A stretch of 64,000 nt of DNA from the NCBI RefSeq assembly GCF_958295425.1, contig NC_081136.1:30556077-30620076 (forward strand), in the 5' to 3' direction. Shown in pieces: positions 39,283 to 52,500 of this stretch. The stretch is from Solea solea (taxonomy: Eukaryota; Chordata; Actinopteri; Pleuronectiformes; Soleidae). Position 1 is the stretch's first letter; each line of letters begins with the position of its first letter. Made by a program: the position numbers and the translations under genes. The notes beneath the pieces were generated by a model. It saw only the letters and a program-made list of their open reading frames with translations, searched no databases and was not told the origin of the DNA.

Positions 39283-40799
39283 TAAGAGAAGAGAGAGAGC
39301 GAGGACAAAAAAAATGATAAATATGGGTGTCTGTATGTCAAAGACGGAGGCCCTGGTTTTAAGCACAGGTTATAAATTGAGGTGTGTTTGTGACTTATGT
39401 GCATCTGTGTGTTTTTGACCTGCATTCATCACTACAAGCTAAACATATCTTATCATTTCTTTGCTGTCACTTCCTCTGAATCTCCTCCTCCTCCCTTCTG
39501 TGGTTTTCTCCCCTGATTCACCTAAAGAAGAAGAAGTGCTGAAGAAGAAGTGCTGGGGTCATACACAAATCTTTATTTCTACCCAAATAGTTTATTCTAT
39601 TCTTTATATACTTTAGTTCGTATGACTTCATTTACTTTAATTTTCTACCTTATCCATGCTGCTTAAGCATTTAAAGACTTTCATTACTGGTAATAATGTT
39701 GCTTTGTTATTTTGAAATCTTTAATGTGTTTTTTCAAGGTATGACATTTACCAAAGCGTGCGTCTTAATCGGTTTATTTTTCTTGTCACTGTGACGAGAC
39801 AAATGATTTATTACCTCGTAATTCGTTGGACAGCGCTTTTGTTCATTATCTTCATATTTGTTATGCACATGTTAACCTTTGAGGGGGGAAAACAAAAAGT
39901 GATACATATCTCTCCAGCCTTTCGTTTCGCTCAGTTGTCATTGTTGTGATTCGTACAAATAATTATGACACAAGTGTACCATAGAGCCGACTGAAGGGAT
40001 CAGTTGACATCAAGTTTGCACCGTGTACTGTAGGTCGTCTTTCCAGCCACAAGAGGTCATTGTGGTGCCATGTGCTTGCCAGACTTGAGTCAAGTGGAGA
40101 AGCCAAATGTCAGAGGATCATTTTCGCATCACATAAACAACTGATGAAACACGTGATGAATTCAGGTGGATTTAATGATTTGGATTCTCTATTCATCCTT
40201 TCAGTCTGTGTGGAGTTCTGTATCATCTTCTTTCCAGCCTAGTGTATTTTATTACCTTTACTGTAGTGTTCGAACTTGTACAACTTCAACTTGGCTTGTT
40301 GGATGTTATGCATACACTGGATTATTTAAACTAAGGACTGATTATTCCCACAAATAGTCATTTTAGAAAAGACACATAAGAAAGGCTTTCATTTAACAGC
40401 CAAAAACCTGTTACAGTACCTGTTTGATTTTTATTTTTTCAATGTATTTCAAACTGATACATCTGCTAAAGTGACTTCAAGGTGGAAAGTCCACAAATTC
40501 CAATAAACATCTCTATCTTCCATTTTGATATACAGTCTTATGGATTTTATGTCATAAAGTCTATATAGTCTTATATAATTTATAGACTTTAGACATAATT
40601 GTCATCCATATTTGGCCAAAGAGACACCAAAAATAAACAATGGACAGTGAAAATGTCTTCAAAAGCCCTGAACACTTGCTCAGTGTCCAAGATAGATAGA
40701 TAGAATCTGTGTCAGATATATGAAGTATTCATTAAATAATATTATTTAATTAGTTATTTGTTTTGAAGGAAAGAAGGAAATACATTTTCAGACTATCCT

Positions 40800-40947
40800 C
40801 CCTCCCTCAACAACCTCTCAACCCTCCGACTACGACCGAGCCGATTCGAAGACTGCCGAAAACGACGTCACCATAGCTCGTTCTTTCGGTTTTCGCTCGC
40901 TGCGAGAGAGAGAGAGACTCGCAGCAAAGCTACGAGAAGGAAGAGCA
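40800..40947 (+). promoter_or_regulatory. atxn7l1: ATXN7L1 promoter and 5' UTR
   Basis: CpG-rich DNA (CGACTACGACCGAGCCGATT and on) begins abruptly at about 40830, with an AGAGAG tract just before the ATG, and CpG-richness continues into intron 1 to about 41330. No TATA box is evident; it looks like a CpG-island promoter. Confidence 0.5.
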
Positions 40948-41044
40948 ATGGCGACACTGGATCGCCAAATACCAAGTCCGGATAGCTTCATCTGCGAGCC
41001 TTGGTCTTCCTTCGTCCGTGCAAGTGAATTACGTCCCGTTGACA
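40948..41044 (+). CDS. atxn7l1: ATXN7L1 coding exon 1
   Basis: Residues 1-32 plus one base: MATLDRQIPSPDSFICEPWS then SFVRASELRPVD. The start has A-rich context (AGCAATGG, G at +4). Donor GACA|gtaagt at 41045, phase 1. Confidence 0.88.
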
Positions 41045-43872
41045 GTAAGTTCGTACGTCGCTAACGTTGTTGTTTTCGCGGCCAAACTGTCGGGAAGTGC
41101 GTGGTCCCAACTGTCTGTGATTGAGTTGAGAAAGCAGGCAGGTTGTCCGCCTGTCTGTCTGTCTGACCGCCTGTCTGTCTGTCAGAGCGCAGCGGAGTAA
41201 CTGTCAAAAAATATTACTATTACCACACAATATGAAACATTCACGAGCTTGTTGCTCTCGACAGCCGCGCGCAGGCGACGCAGCACGGACTCGCTGCCTT
41301 TGACGCGTGCGGCAGCGATAATCCTCCTCAAGTGTCCAGCTGTAAGTTTGTTAGCTTTGACAGCTCCACTTGATTTAGGAAGCCAGCGCAGGCGCTAACA
41401 AGCTAATGCTAAACAGAGTGCTGCAGCATGGCTGCACGCATGGCCCCAAAGTTTGTTGTTGTTGTTGTTGTGAGTGAATGCTGCCTGCTGGTTGTTTTTG
41501 TTGTTGTTGTTGTAGATGTTTTTAAAGTGGCTGTTTGTGTTTGTTCGTGTTCACACAGACTCAGACTCGTCCTCGGGTGATAAAGAGCTCCACTGCCACA
41601 GAGAAGCCGTTCAGCTCAGCACACAAGGTAAGGAAGTTTACACCATCACCACCATCACTGTATCATCATTGTAGTGAGGAAACCTACGGCTGACAGAGCC
41701 ACGCTGTTATGGCTGAATGTTGTTGTTTTTGTGCACATGAGAGTGGTCAGTGTGTTCCTCTTTATTTAACCAGCAGACTCTACTCCAAGAAAGAAACATA
41801 CAAAAACAGCACAGCTTACAAAGGCACTTTATAATATACCTATCTTAAAGTTTAATTTTATTAATCCCCTTAAGGGAAAGTATTCCTCTGCATTTGACCC
41901 ATCCTAGAATTAGGAGCAGTGGGCTGCCACACTGAGTAGCGCCCAGGGAGCATTGGGAGTTGGGTACCTTGCTCAGGGGTACCCCAGCCCTTTTTGGCCA
42001 GGTGGGGATTTGAACCAGCGACTTTCCGGTTACAAGTCAAGTTCCCTTTCCCATATTTTCTTTTCCTCTTTCGGTTTATGGGAATACTCTGGATGTGGAC
42101 TCCCATGCTGGGGCCAGTTTAGGTTTTCAATTAACAATGACCAGTCCTTGACCTAGTGGGGACTTGAACCGGCAACCTTCCCACCTTTTTTTCTGGTTCT
42201 CCTGTTTCCAAAAACATGCTGAGGTTAAATTCAGTGTTTCCCAATCCTGGTCCTCGGGGACCCTTGTCCTACATGTTTGAAGCCTGCACCACACTAGAGG
42301 ATAATTGGCCCTGTAGCATCTGTAGCGTCTTCCTGGTTCTGAACAGCAATTGGTGCCGTGAGCAGAACCCCACAATAATCAATGAGAGCAAGTTTAACCG
42401 GGAAATAGTTGTTGCATCCTTTTGTTTACAACTGTAACGTGAGCCAAGTTGATTCCGTCTGCTCAGCCATGACTACATCTACAGTTTTCTTTTTTGCATT
42501 TCAGTTGATACAACTATTTTATCCCTGTTCCCAGGGCTGAAAAATATTATTCTCTCTCTTTTAATCAATTGAAATTTGCAGAAAACAATGACAAATGCCT
42601 ACAGTTAGCCTTAATTTCCTAGAACCCTGGAAGGTGGATTTACATCAGGCTTGAGCAGACCAACATAGAACAACCCCCCATCACCATCAAAACCCAAAAC
42701 ATACTTTTACTTTCATTTTTTAATCAGCAATATACAAGTCAATGCTATTTACTGTCTCCCAACATTAGGCAAACTTCATCACTTTTTTTTTAAATGATAA
42801 AAAGCTTCTTAAATGTAATTATTGCCGCTCACGGTCTCTCTTCCTCAATCAGTCAATTAACAAGCTTCTTAAATGTGAATATTTTCTGCTTTCTTTGCCC
42901 ACATAACAAATAAATCATAAACACTGAGCAATTTTGAGTTTTGGGGAAAATAACATTTTAAGGCCTTATTTTATGGCAATTTAATGGACCAAACTACTCA
43001 CAAATTCTTCAAGAATCAACAGAATAATCACTAATGAAAGTACTCAGCAGCCCTTGTACACCACTTTAGTGGTTGTAGTTTTCTTTCGTAGCAAGTTCAT
43101 TTTTCCTTTCCTCTTCTGGAGGCTTTCATAAAAGGCTTTCATTCAAACAGGCAGGCTCTTAAAAGCTGCACTTCTTTGCACTGCATAAGTGTCAGACTTG
43201 TTGAAAGAAAATCATTTTTTTTTATCCTGAAAACAGAATCCCAGCCAAGGGCGTCATCGGTGTCTGTACTATTATTTTCATTGAAGTGGTACATCTTCTA
43301 ATTATAGCATACTACTAGAAGGACTTTGATTTAGTTGCTTGTACTGTATGTATTTTCATTTCATCCAAAAAACAAGTTAGTACTCCTAGCTATAATACTA
43401 ATTATTTGCACTGTTAATAGTTGTTAAAAAAATAATAGGTTTGCATTATGTGTAAGTGTATACAGTATATCAATGAGATATTGGGTAGCAGTGAGCGGGT
43501 TTCCTTCACCCCTCCCCAGCACGGCGTCCCTAGGGACAGAGCCAGTGGAGTTCCTCCGCAGCAGCTCACCACGTTCAGGTTCCCACAGGAGCACAGTAAC
43601 GCGCTTGAGTCATCACTAAAACTCTGAGCTTCGCCACAGCCCTCGTAGCTACGCACTGACGCACACACTGAGCCGGGGAAAGTCTTCTCACTCATACTGG
43701 TCGAATACCAGCCTCTCACCCCCTCATTCCCCACACACACACACATACACGCACGCTCTCACTCACATGCCTCATCTTCCTCTTTCAGAGCCAGACTGGA
43801 ACAGTGTTTGCAGAATTGCTGATCTGCCCGTAACACGACACTAAAGCCTGCTGAGCGTGATATGCACGTACA

Positions 43873-43905
<33 letters not shown>

Positions 43906-46900
43906 GTACACGCTCAGTCTTCACACTTTACAAACCTGAGAATCCGCTCTGAATAAAGTCACAGACAGTACGTGTGTTTACTCACGTGACAGCTCAGTGC
44001 ATGCAGCCAGGTTGGCACACATTGTTGTTGTTTTTGGGACTACGCTCTCGATCTCTCCGGCACCGACACTCCTTGTCCACTTTATTAGGTACACATGACA
44101 GCTAATAGAATAACAGGAGTTGTACCCACTGCGGACTTCTGGGGTGGGGGAAAAAGCAATCGATTCTTCAATGCAATCGATTCTGAATCGATTCACAAAT
44201 GTGCAAATTCCGATTATTTAAATATGACGTAAAATAGACGGTGAATCACCATGCAGCCAAATGATACCAGGATATCATTTTTGACCCATACCACTCAGCC
44301 CTATTTTAGTGTAAGGAGTCGTTATTTAGATTACTGTTGCCTTTCTATTATTTCAAACCAGTCTGGTCAGTCTGCTCTGGGCAAACAATGTCTTGTCGAT
44401 GCCAGAGGTCGGAGAACTGCCACTCAGTGGATATTTTCTCTCTCTGTTTTTTTATTTTGGACTTTTCTCTGAAAACCCTGGAGAGGGTTGTGCTTTGTAG
44501 TCCCACGCCACATTCAAAGTCACTCGCATCAACCGACTTCCTCATTCTGATGCTCGGTTTGAACTTCAGCAGCAGCCCACGTTGATGCCATATGATCGGC
44601 TGATTGGGTATTTGTGTTGAGAAGCAGTCGAACAGGTGTAATTAAGAAAGTGGCGGGTGAGTTTCTATGACGTGTTTACTCACTTGGCAGCCAAGTGCAC
44701 TCATTATCTGTTGATCATGAGTCCGTTTTGGCAGAAAGTGTTGTTCGGTGTACACCGTGATGTCTTGTATCTATGTGTTTGTCTCCTGACTTGACTTGAG
44801 CGACTGCTTCTCTCACCCCATCCCGTTAGGAATAAGCAGTGTTGCTATTTGTATGTTTCCTCTTTCTATAAAGAATGGGAATCCCTGGAAAGTAGTCCCT
44901 GGAAGTTTACCTAATTCCCATATTGCATGTTTTTGGACTGTGGGAGGAAGTCGGAGAAAACGCACGCACGCACGGTAAGAACACGCAAATTAAACAAAAA
45001 CAGGCAGATCAGAGAAGGAATTCCCTGTAAAGTATGATTTAATTTAACATGCTTGGAGGATAAATGTACTAAAAAGCAAGGAAAGGATCTTTCTTGTCGT
45101 TATCCAACTGAAATTGCAATGTCGGATCAGACATTGTGGCGACGGAACGCAGGCGCCACAATGGACCAACCCACACAGACCCGGGGATCGAGGAAGAAAC
45201 CACTCAGACGTTGCTAATTTAGTCATTCTGATGCTGTTTGTGCTGAAATAGTTGAAGCCAAAATGAAATTCTTTCCTTTATAAAAGTATATATTATTCAC
45301 AAAGTGTACTTTTTTTGCTTTAGCGTAGTTAATACACATACGTATTGACGACGTGTGATTATTGATTTGGAATGAGCTTATCATGTACAGATCTGTTGTT
45401 TAAATAAGGCAAGGCAAGTTTATTTATATAGCACACTTCAAATAGCTTTGCAATAAAAAGAAGGAGAAATACAGCAGAGGCCGCAGCCTTAAAGATATAA
45501 AAGGCATAATAAAACACAATAAAAACACTTAAATTGAGAGGTAAAAGAAAGAGGGGAAGAAAATATTAAAAGAAAGACAGTTGCAGTCATGGCTGTGGTG
45601 CAGCAGTTTAATTTCAACATGGTGTCAAACAGGCAGGTATTCACGATAGATTTAAGAGACTGAATTGATTTAGCTGACGCACAAACTCATCTAGGAGTTT
45701 GTTCTAGATATTTGGGGCAATTTACCATTTACACATGTGCATAGCACCTTACAGATCACAGTGGATCTACAGTGGAACAAAACATTTAGTCAGGTATCTG
45801 GAACTGAAAAATATAGTATATGACATTACGATTAGATTCACAAATTCATCCTGCGGGCCGGATTGGACCCTCGGGTGGGCCGGTTCTGGCCTGCGGGCCG
45901 TATGTTTGACACCCCTGGTCTAAAGTGCTTTATAGACTGATATTTTAAAATCGATTCAGTCCTCCAATCTAACGATATCAGTACCTATATATATATTTAG
46001 TCTAACTGGATGATGCCAGCACTCGCAACACATGTATGCAAACATCCGTCCTTGTGATTCATCCTGTTTGTTATCCACATGTTCAGAGCTGGTCGTCAGG
46101 CACATTCTGCCCGCGGTGGTTGAATGTGTGTTAACTGTTGCCATGGCGATGTTTTGCGAGATCCTGGAGAATGTACTCGTTTGTAGACGCTCGATCAAGT
46201 AATTGTAGTTTCACCGTCTGCGATTTGTCAACGAAGCCATTTTATTGCCTGTTATAATAAAGTCTCCCTGGAAGGATTTCAGTTTTCTCCCTGGCTTGTA
46301 GTCAAAACCACTTTCTGATGATTGGGGGAGATTAGATTGTGACCAAAAAAAAGGAAAGCTTGTTAGTTTTTCCTTGTTGTTTTAACACGGATGTTGGTGA
46401 TGAAATGTTAGAAAAAAAATGTTTCAGTCCCCTTTTCAAAAAAAAACAACTCAAAAACCTGGCACTGATTTGTACCATTTTGTATTTTAAGCCAGATTTG
46501 TATCAGAGGCTTCTTTGTAATAAACAAGACACTGGTTTGTTTCTGGATTCTCCAGCCAGATGTGATAAGCTTGTTTACCGTCTCTCGTGTTGTGCCTCTC
46601 TTCCAAACTCGGCGGCAGTTGTTTGCAGAACGTGCCTCCCCTTGCACAGTCGTCGCTGAAAAGCTCTTAAATACCACCTATGATGATTGACTGCGGGTTC
46701 ATTTCCTCACTCTGTTTTTTGGTTTTGTGCCTCTGTAACAGTTGCTGTGCTACTTCGGGCCAACGCGTCTCTGTCTGTGCCACTTTCAAACGCTTTACGT
46801 TGTCAAGCAACTTCGTCCTAAAGCTAATTCGCTGTTCATTTGTTTTTTCCGGGTGTAATCAGGGTGCAGTGATGGACTTTTTTTTAGTAGCTCCTAACAT

Positions 46901-49557
46901 GCTTATTCACCAGTGAGTGATTGTTTTTGTAGTTCCATTTTCCGCCTTGTCAGTCTTTTGGCAAACTCTGACAGTTGGCCTGACACACACACACACACAC
47001 ACACAGACACACGTACACAAGCAAACGAAATAGGCGGCACACTTTGTTTGCATTAGAATTGGCAGATGCAGAGGAAATTGTGTTCTTTTTTGCTTCTTTC
47101 TTTCTTTTTTTTTTAAATACTCCCACTGAACTTCTATTTTATTCTCTGGAATTTGCCAGAAAAAATAAAAAATGTCTTTTTTTTGTAGCAGCTCATAGTT
47201 TGTTGTTTTTTTAAAAACACACACACACACACATACTTGCGGTGATGCTGATCAGCTTTTTGAGTTTGAAAACGCGTTTGTTGACCTGCCAACGGTGTTT
47301 CCAGACTCTTTGTTCCACAGCAGCGGCGGCTCATTTTACAAAGTCATCTTTCATCTTTTACTGCCGAGAAACCTGTTGAAATGTAAATATTTAAGACGGC
47401 ATTTCAGATTTCGCCTGCGTTTTTGGACAAACACTGCATCTGTGTTTATCTTTCCTCTCGCAGAGATGAACATATTTTTGTTCAACATCCGCGACGTAAT
47501 CGCATGGCGTTTATTTTATTGTGATCGTCCCGAATGGAGATAAACATTAATAATGTTCCACGTGAGTGACTTACTCGCTAACATACAGTCCTTGCGGTTA
47601 TTTTTGTAACGTGCCGAAGAATCCCTGATACACATACATTTAATAAACTAAAGTTATTTCCGCGTGAAGACGAGATTGAGTTATGGAATTTGGAGAGTTT
47701 CATTGATAATATTTTGCATATTCATCCAACAGCAGATGTAGATATACATCTATTTAACTGAGCAAAATAAAAGGAGTCAAGGAGTTAGCCTATTTAGCCC
47801 ACTGTTGTAGTCATTAGTCATATCGGCACATCTTGGTCTGTTTGCCGACATCTGATAATCTATTTTAAAGCCAATATCTGCTGATATCGTGCCAATAATG
47901 TATATAAATAAATAATCCCTAAATATTTCACTGAAATGCAATTTTCAGTTTTAAATATGTATAATTCTACCAAGTTTGAAAGGAAAAAAAATGTTGAACT
48001 CATTTCTGATATTAATGATTCTGTCTTTTTTCTCGCTTCTTGTCTGTTGCAGAGATGTTTGTCTACAGCCAGTTTCCAGCACTGGACGATTTTTCTCTCG
48101 TTGTGTGCCATGTCTGCGATAAGGTGGTCACCCCTCAGGGCATACTCACGCACTACGGTAAGACACGGCATGAACCGTCCGCTCATCGTCGTGCACGGTA
48201 CTGTGTGTTGGGGCGTCAGTTAAATTTGTGCAATGTCCAGTTACCTGAAAACATCCAACACCATTCGTCCTGCACATGAACAACCACGGTGTGTTTTTTT
48301 TTTTTTTTAGACCCCAAATATCCAGCAGACTGACGGCAGCTGAAACACACTAAATAATTCACAGAATAATTGACTAAATGTAGCACTGTGTGCAGAGGCT
48401 TTTCTCAAGCAATTATGGGTCTTTTTTTTAAATACAAGCAGAATTTTTCTTTCCAAGCAACTCTTCAGCTGATTTTGATCCTACAGAGTTTTAGTTTATA
48501 CTGAAAAGATGAGAAATATTGAGATTTTTAGAAATGTCCTTGCTTAATGTTGGAGATGAGCATATTTTCAGGATTTTTTTAAGGCTTTTTAACTGATCTA
48601 CAGTTCGGCATTGTTCGGTTAGATTTTTGTGCCGGACTCAGTGGCCAGCAGTGTGTTGACATCACTTTTTAGTATCGGTTCAGCTCGCTTGGAACCACGC
48701 CACAGCGGGTACTGAAAAAAAGCACCAGTTACAAGGTGCTATCCCTAATGGAAAAGCAAAGCGAAGATGAGCCAAGCCGAGTCGTGCTAGAACTGTAAAG
48801 AAATCCACTAGATAGGAACACTGGACTGACAGAGCGTGAGAAGGCAGGGGAGGGGGGTAATGTAAGCGCTAGGACAGAAGATGCTCTTGGAAGAGCTTGG
48901 TTTTCAAGAGCTTATTTGAGATAGACGGGGACGCCACTGATCTGGTAGTGCGAGAGTCTGGATTTTCTTGTACGGGGGTGTTGGCACCGCCAGACAACAA
49001 TCCTTTCGTCTTGCGAGGTTGAACTCTTCTTGCGCTGCTCGTCTCGATAAACAACTTTTAAGAAAAAAAATCATCTGCTGGACGTTGCAATAATTATTTC
49101 AGATGCTCTGATGGGAGTTCAGGCTGTGTGTTTTGAACTGAAAGGTTTTTTTAAGGTTTGAATGTGAACGTTCCCCGCAAGTTTGATAGGATGGAAGGAG
49201 TGATTGTCTCTCATTTTCAACTCTGCAATGAAATGATCTTGTGAAGATGTCGCCCGAGTTGTAGATGTCAAAAAAAAGTTTGATTCAATAAATGAAAATG
49301 TGAGATAGTTACAGTATGGATTCATCTCCAGGAGTAGAATCCAACTTCCGTTCCTCCGAGTCTTTGTCTCGTTTGTTTTTGATTATGGCTCCACTGAGCG
49401 CGCTCACATCTGCCCACTAGCTGCTGCTTCCGTCTGTTGGCAGCACGTGCACTGGCCTCAGCCGTCTGCCGGGGTGGGGCAAGGGTGCACGACACGTGGT
49501 CATGCTTAATGAACACACGCACACACATGAGAGGAGAGAGGCCAGAGGAGATCTATG

Positions 49558-49588
<31 letters not shown>

Positions 49589-52500
49589 TTTTTCCACTTT
49601 CTGTTTCTCAGCAGAAAGAGGTCAGTGGTGTTGTCTAATACACACACACACACGCACACACATACATTCTTGGCAGCCCCTGTTGTTTTGTCCCTGCTCT
49701 GGTGCCCCCCCCCCCCTTTTGTTGGCAGCGTTTTCTGCTTGCTGTAACACACAGACACACACATCGAGTCAGGTAACAACAGGTCTAAAACACACACACA
49801 CACACACACACACAAACACTCTCAAGAGTAGAACATTCTGGAGAGCTCACCATATCGAAATTCCTGAAATTATTAGAAGCAGCCGTTGTAGTGGTCGATC
49901 GGGCCAAGCTTGGTGCAGACTTGGAAAAAAGTTATTGCTTTGCGTTGGTTTTTTGTTTTACAACTTTACAAGCATTGTAACTGCATCACAGTGGCCAGAA
50001 ATCACTTACTAAGGTTGATTCAGTGACTTCATTCTTAAATTTGATGCATGACATAGCCAATTACTCTTCATCACGCCATGAACGATGCTCCAGGAATTGC
50101 CCCCCCCGTCAAGACATTCTTAGGTTGATTTATGCATTTCCTCCGATTGTTGCACTCTCCCATCAAGCCTAAGTACGTTTGCCATTCTTCTCCACGAGGG
50201 TTCTTTAAAAGTTGTGACCCTGCTGACCCTGTAACAGTCTTATTCTCTGGCCTCGTTTGTGCTATCGGTGCTCGTATCTTATCACGCCGTCTGCACTCAT
50301 GCTTGAAATGCACATCAAATCAGCACTGGAGCTTTACATATAGACACTTGCATAGATGTATATGCACAGGATTTAAGGGTGGTGGTGGTGGTGGGGGGGT
50401 GTCAGCCTCAGGGGTCAGTGGCTACTAGTTACACACGTCCAAGTTTGCTGCTCAGCTTTCCGTAGTGGTCATCACATAGAGGGGATATATGTAAAATATG
50501 GACAACCCCCGACCTTCAACATTTAAAACATGTTATGCAAACCCAGTTTCTGACACTGGAAAAAATTGAAGATGCTCTTAACACACAAACTGCCCCACCA
50601 AATAAGCCTGCTCCATTATAGAAATTGAATAGAATCGATTATTTCAAGCGATAACTTGAAACAAATGGAATTTATTGCACCAAAAAAAAAACAAACCCTC
50701 AAATGATTGTTTATTGTATACATCTTTACTCACGCTGAGTGCTTGATCCTTGGATTCCACCGAGTGCCTGTGTTGTATTTTTCCTGCATTGCTGGATGGT
50801 GAGTGGGACAGGAAGTCAGACACTGTTACAAAATTAAAAGCATTATTTTCAGAATAACAGCCCCCGTTTTAGTAATCCATAATCGAAACATTTCAGCCCT
50901 ACCATCGTATGTTTCAACCCTGGCTACGGTTTCAGACACTTGTTTTTCTTGCTGTCTGGTCGAGACATTGTTGAGAGGTGTAGCGAGGCTTTCTTAAGTT
51001 TAGAAACATTCAGCATTTTTTTACCCTTGTCGTGTTTGAATCTGCATGATTGAGTTTTTGAGTTGAAATCATGAATAAACATTACTTCATTTCTATTATT
51101 GCTATACATATCTTGCAAGTAGCTCCACAAAACCTCATCAAAACGCTTTATATACATATGATTTTACACATCAGATGCATTTAAAGGACTTTTTTTTAAT
51201 TGAAATGTACTTAAATCAAGGCCAACATGTTTATTCTTAGCGTAAATGGCCCCAGTGGGATGTGGTATAAATCCCTCATAGTTGCAGCATTAGTGCCACA
51301 CTTTCTAAAATGAGCTTGTAAAGAGAGAAAATGCTTGTGGGTGCACATTTAAGCCCATTATTGACAGACCAGGGTGTTTATAAAGACACCCCCCCCCCCC
51401 AAAACAAGTTAAGCTTGCATGATTTCACATGTCATTTGTTTTTAAAGCTGCTGTAATTGATGCCATTTTCCTTTCACTGAACATGATAGAGTAGGGGGTT
51501 GATTAGAGTTGTATATGTGAATAAGTTATGCTTTAAAGGCATTTCTGTTTGTGTTAATAGGGTCTCTGTGGCATGTTCACACGTTATTCCCGCTCTCTCA
51601 TCTGAAGTGGTTTCCTTACTTTTCTGTTAACCTCTCCCTGCTGTGTGCGCGAGTGTGGAGCGCATGCTGAAAGGGTCGTGTTGCTGCTGTGGTGTGGGAG
51701 TGTCTGTCAGACTCTCATGACTCGTCTTGCAACTCCTCTCTGTAGTGGTGGATTAGTCGAGGTCTGACGCAGTCGAGGTCGGCAAATCTTTGTGTTCCCT
51801 TTTCAGAGGTAATTCCACACCACAAGTGTTTGTTGCTCATATTATGAGGTGTTTGTCTTGCAATTGGGGTTTATTTTTCAGCTTCTTTTATGAGTAATAT
51901 ATGATGTCATTCTCTTGTTTTGCTGTACTGTCATGTGGTAAAATGGACACTTAAAGGATCTGATAGTAACACCACAAAATAGTACAGGAGGCTGTAGTGA
52001 CAGCTGCATTTACATCTCCACTTCTCTCATACCACCAATCACAACAACAACAAAATATTGAGAAAACAATGAAACAATGAATCTACGTTAAAAATAACCT
52101 CCAACTCCCTTAGCTGATTATTTTCATAATCGATTAATCGATTAAGTCATCACTTGATCCAGAAAAATGTGGATCAGTGCTTTTCAAACCTGGAAAAGCA
52201 ACCAGAACTTATTCATTTAATAATCGAAAGAGATTAAGTAGATTAATTTAGTAATCGAGTAACAATTGAGTTTTTGATTCACAAACAGGAGAAATTAACA
52301 ATGAATTTAACAATCATTGCAGGGATGCAGCGGTTCATTGATGATTCATCTATTACAAAATCAATCATCAGCTATTTTGATCATCAATTATTTGTTTTAG
52401 AGGTTGTTTTTTTATATAATTACAACAAGCTTTCTGATTTTTCAGCTTCTTAAATGTGAATATTTTCTGTTCCGTCGCTTCATTTGACAAAGAAATCTTA

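Larger units (their letters stand above)
38941..40800. other. SYPL1-ATXN7L1 intergenic region
   Basis: Short intergenic DNA with a 13-bp hairpin (39002-39031), a TG microsatellite (39233-39282) and AT-rich sequence. No exon of CDHR3, which occupies this position in mammals, is recognisable. Confidence 0.6.
41628..48052 (+). other. atxn7l1: ATXN7L1 intron 2
   Basis: Holds no exon that I can support. It is dense with repeats: a tRNA-derived SINE (41851-42185), a GCTGCAACTAA-family piece (42835-43056), CA tract (43878-43905), Tc1-like remnant (44077-44660), a composite repeat (45406-45922) and another CA tract (46983-47005). Confidence 0.75.

Noticed and set aside
42000..42040. A possible tRNA gene on the minus strand
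   Set aside because: Only a B-box-like stretch is present, with no full cloverleaf; it is part of a SINE-like repeat.
48158..48279. Extension of ATXN7L1 exon 3 past its donor (reads GKTRHEPSAHRR)
   Set aside because: It mimics the zinc-finger continuation by chance, but the consensus donor at 48158 and the KRHGSP start of exon 4 give the true, better match.
49417..50012. A 191-codon plus-strand frame and a 132-codon minus-strand frame
   Set aside because: Both owe their length to CA tracts; the parts between match no family and lack splice or start context.
50071..50428. Opposed frames of 80 and 98 codons
   Set aside because: Neither resembles a known family, and the plus frame ends in a GGT/GGG run; without homology data they cannot be supported.
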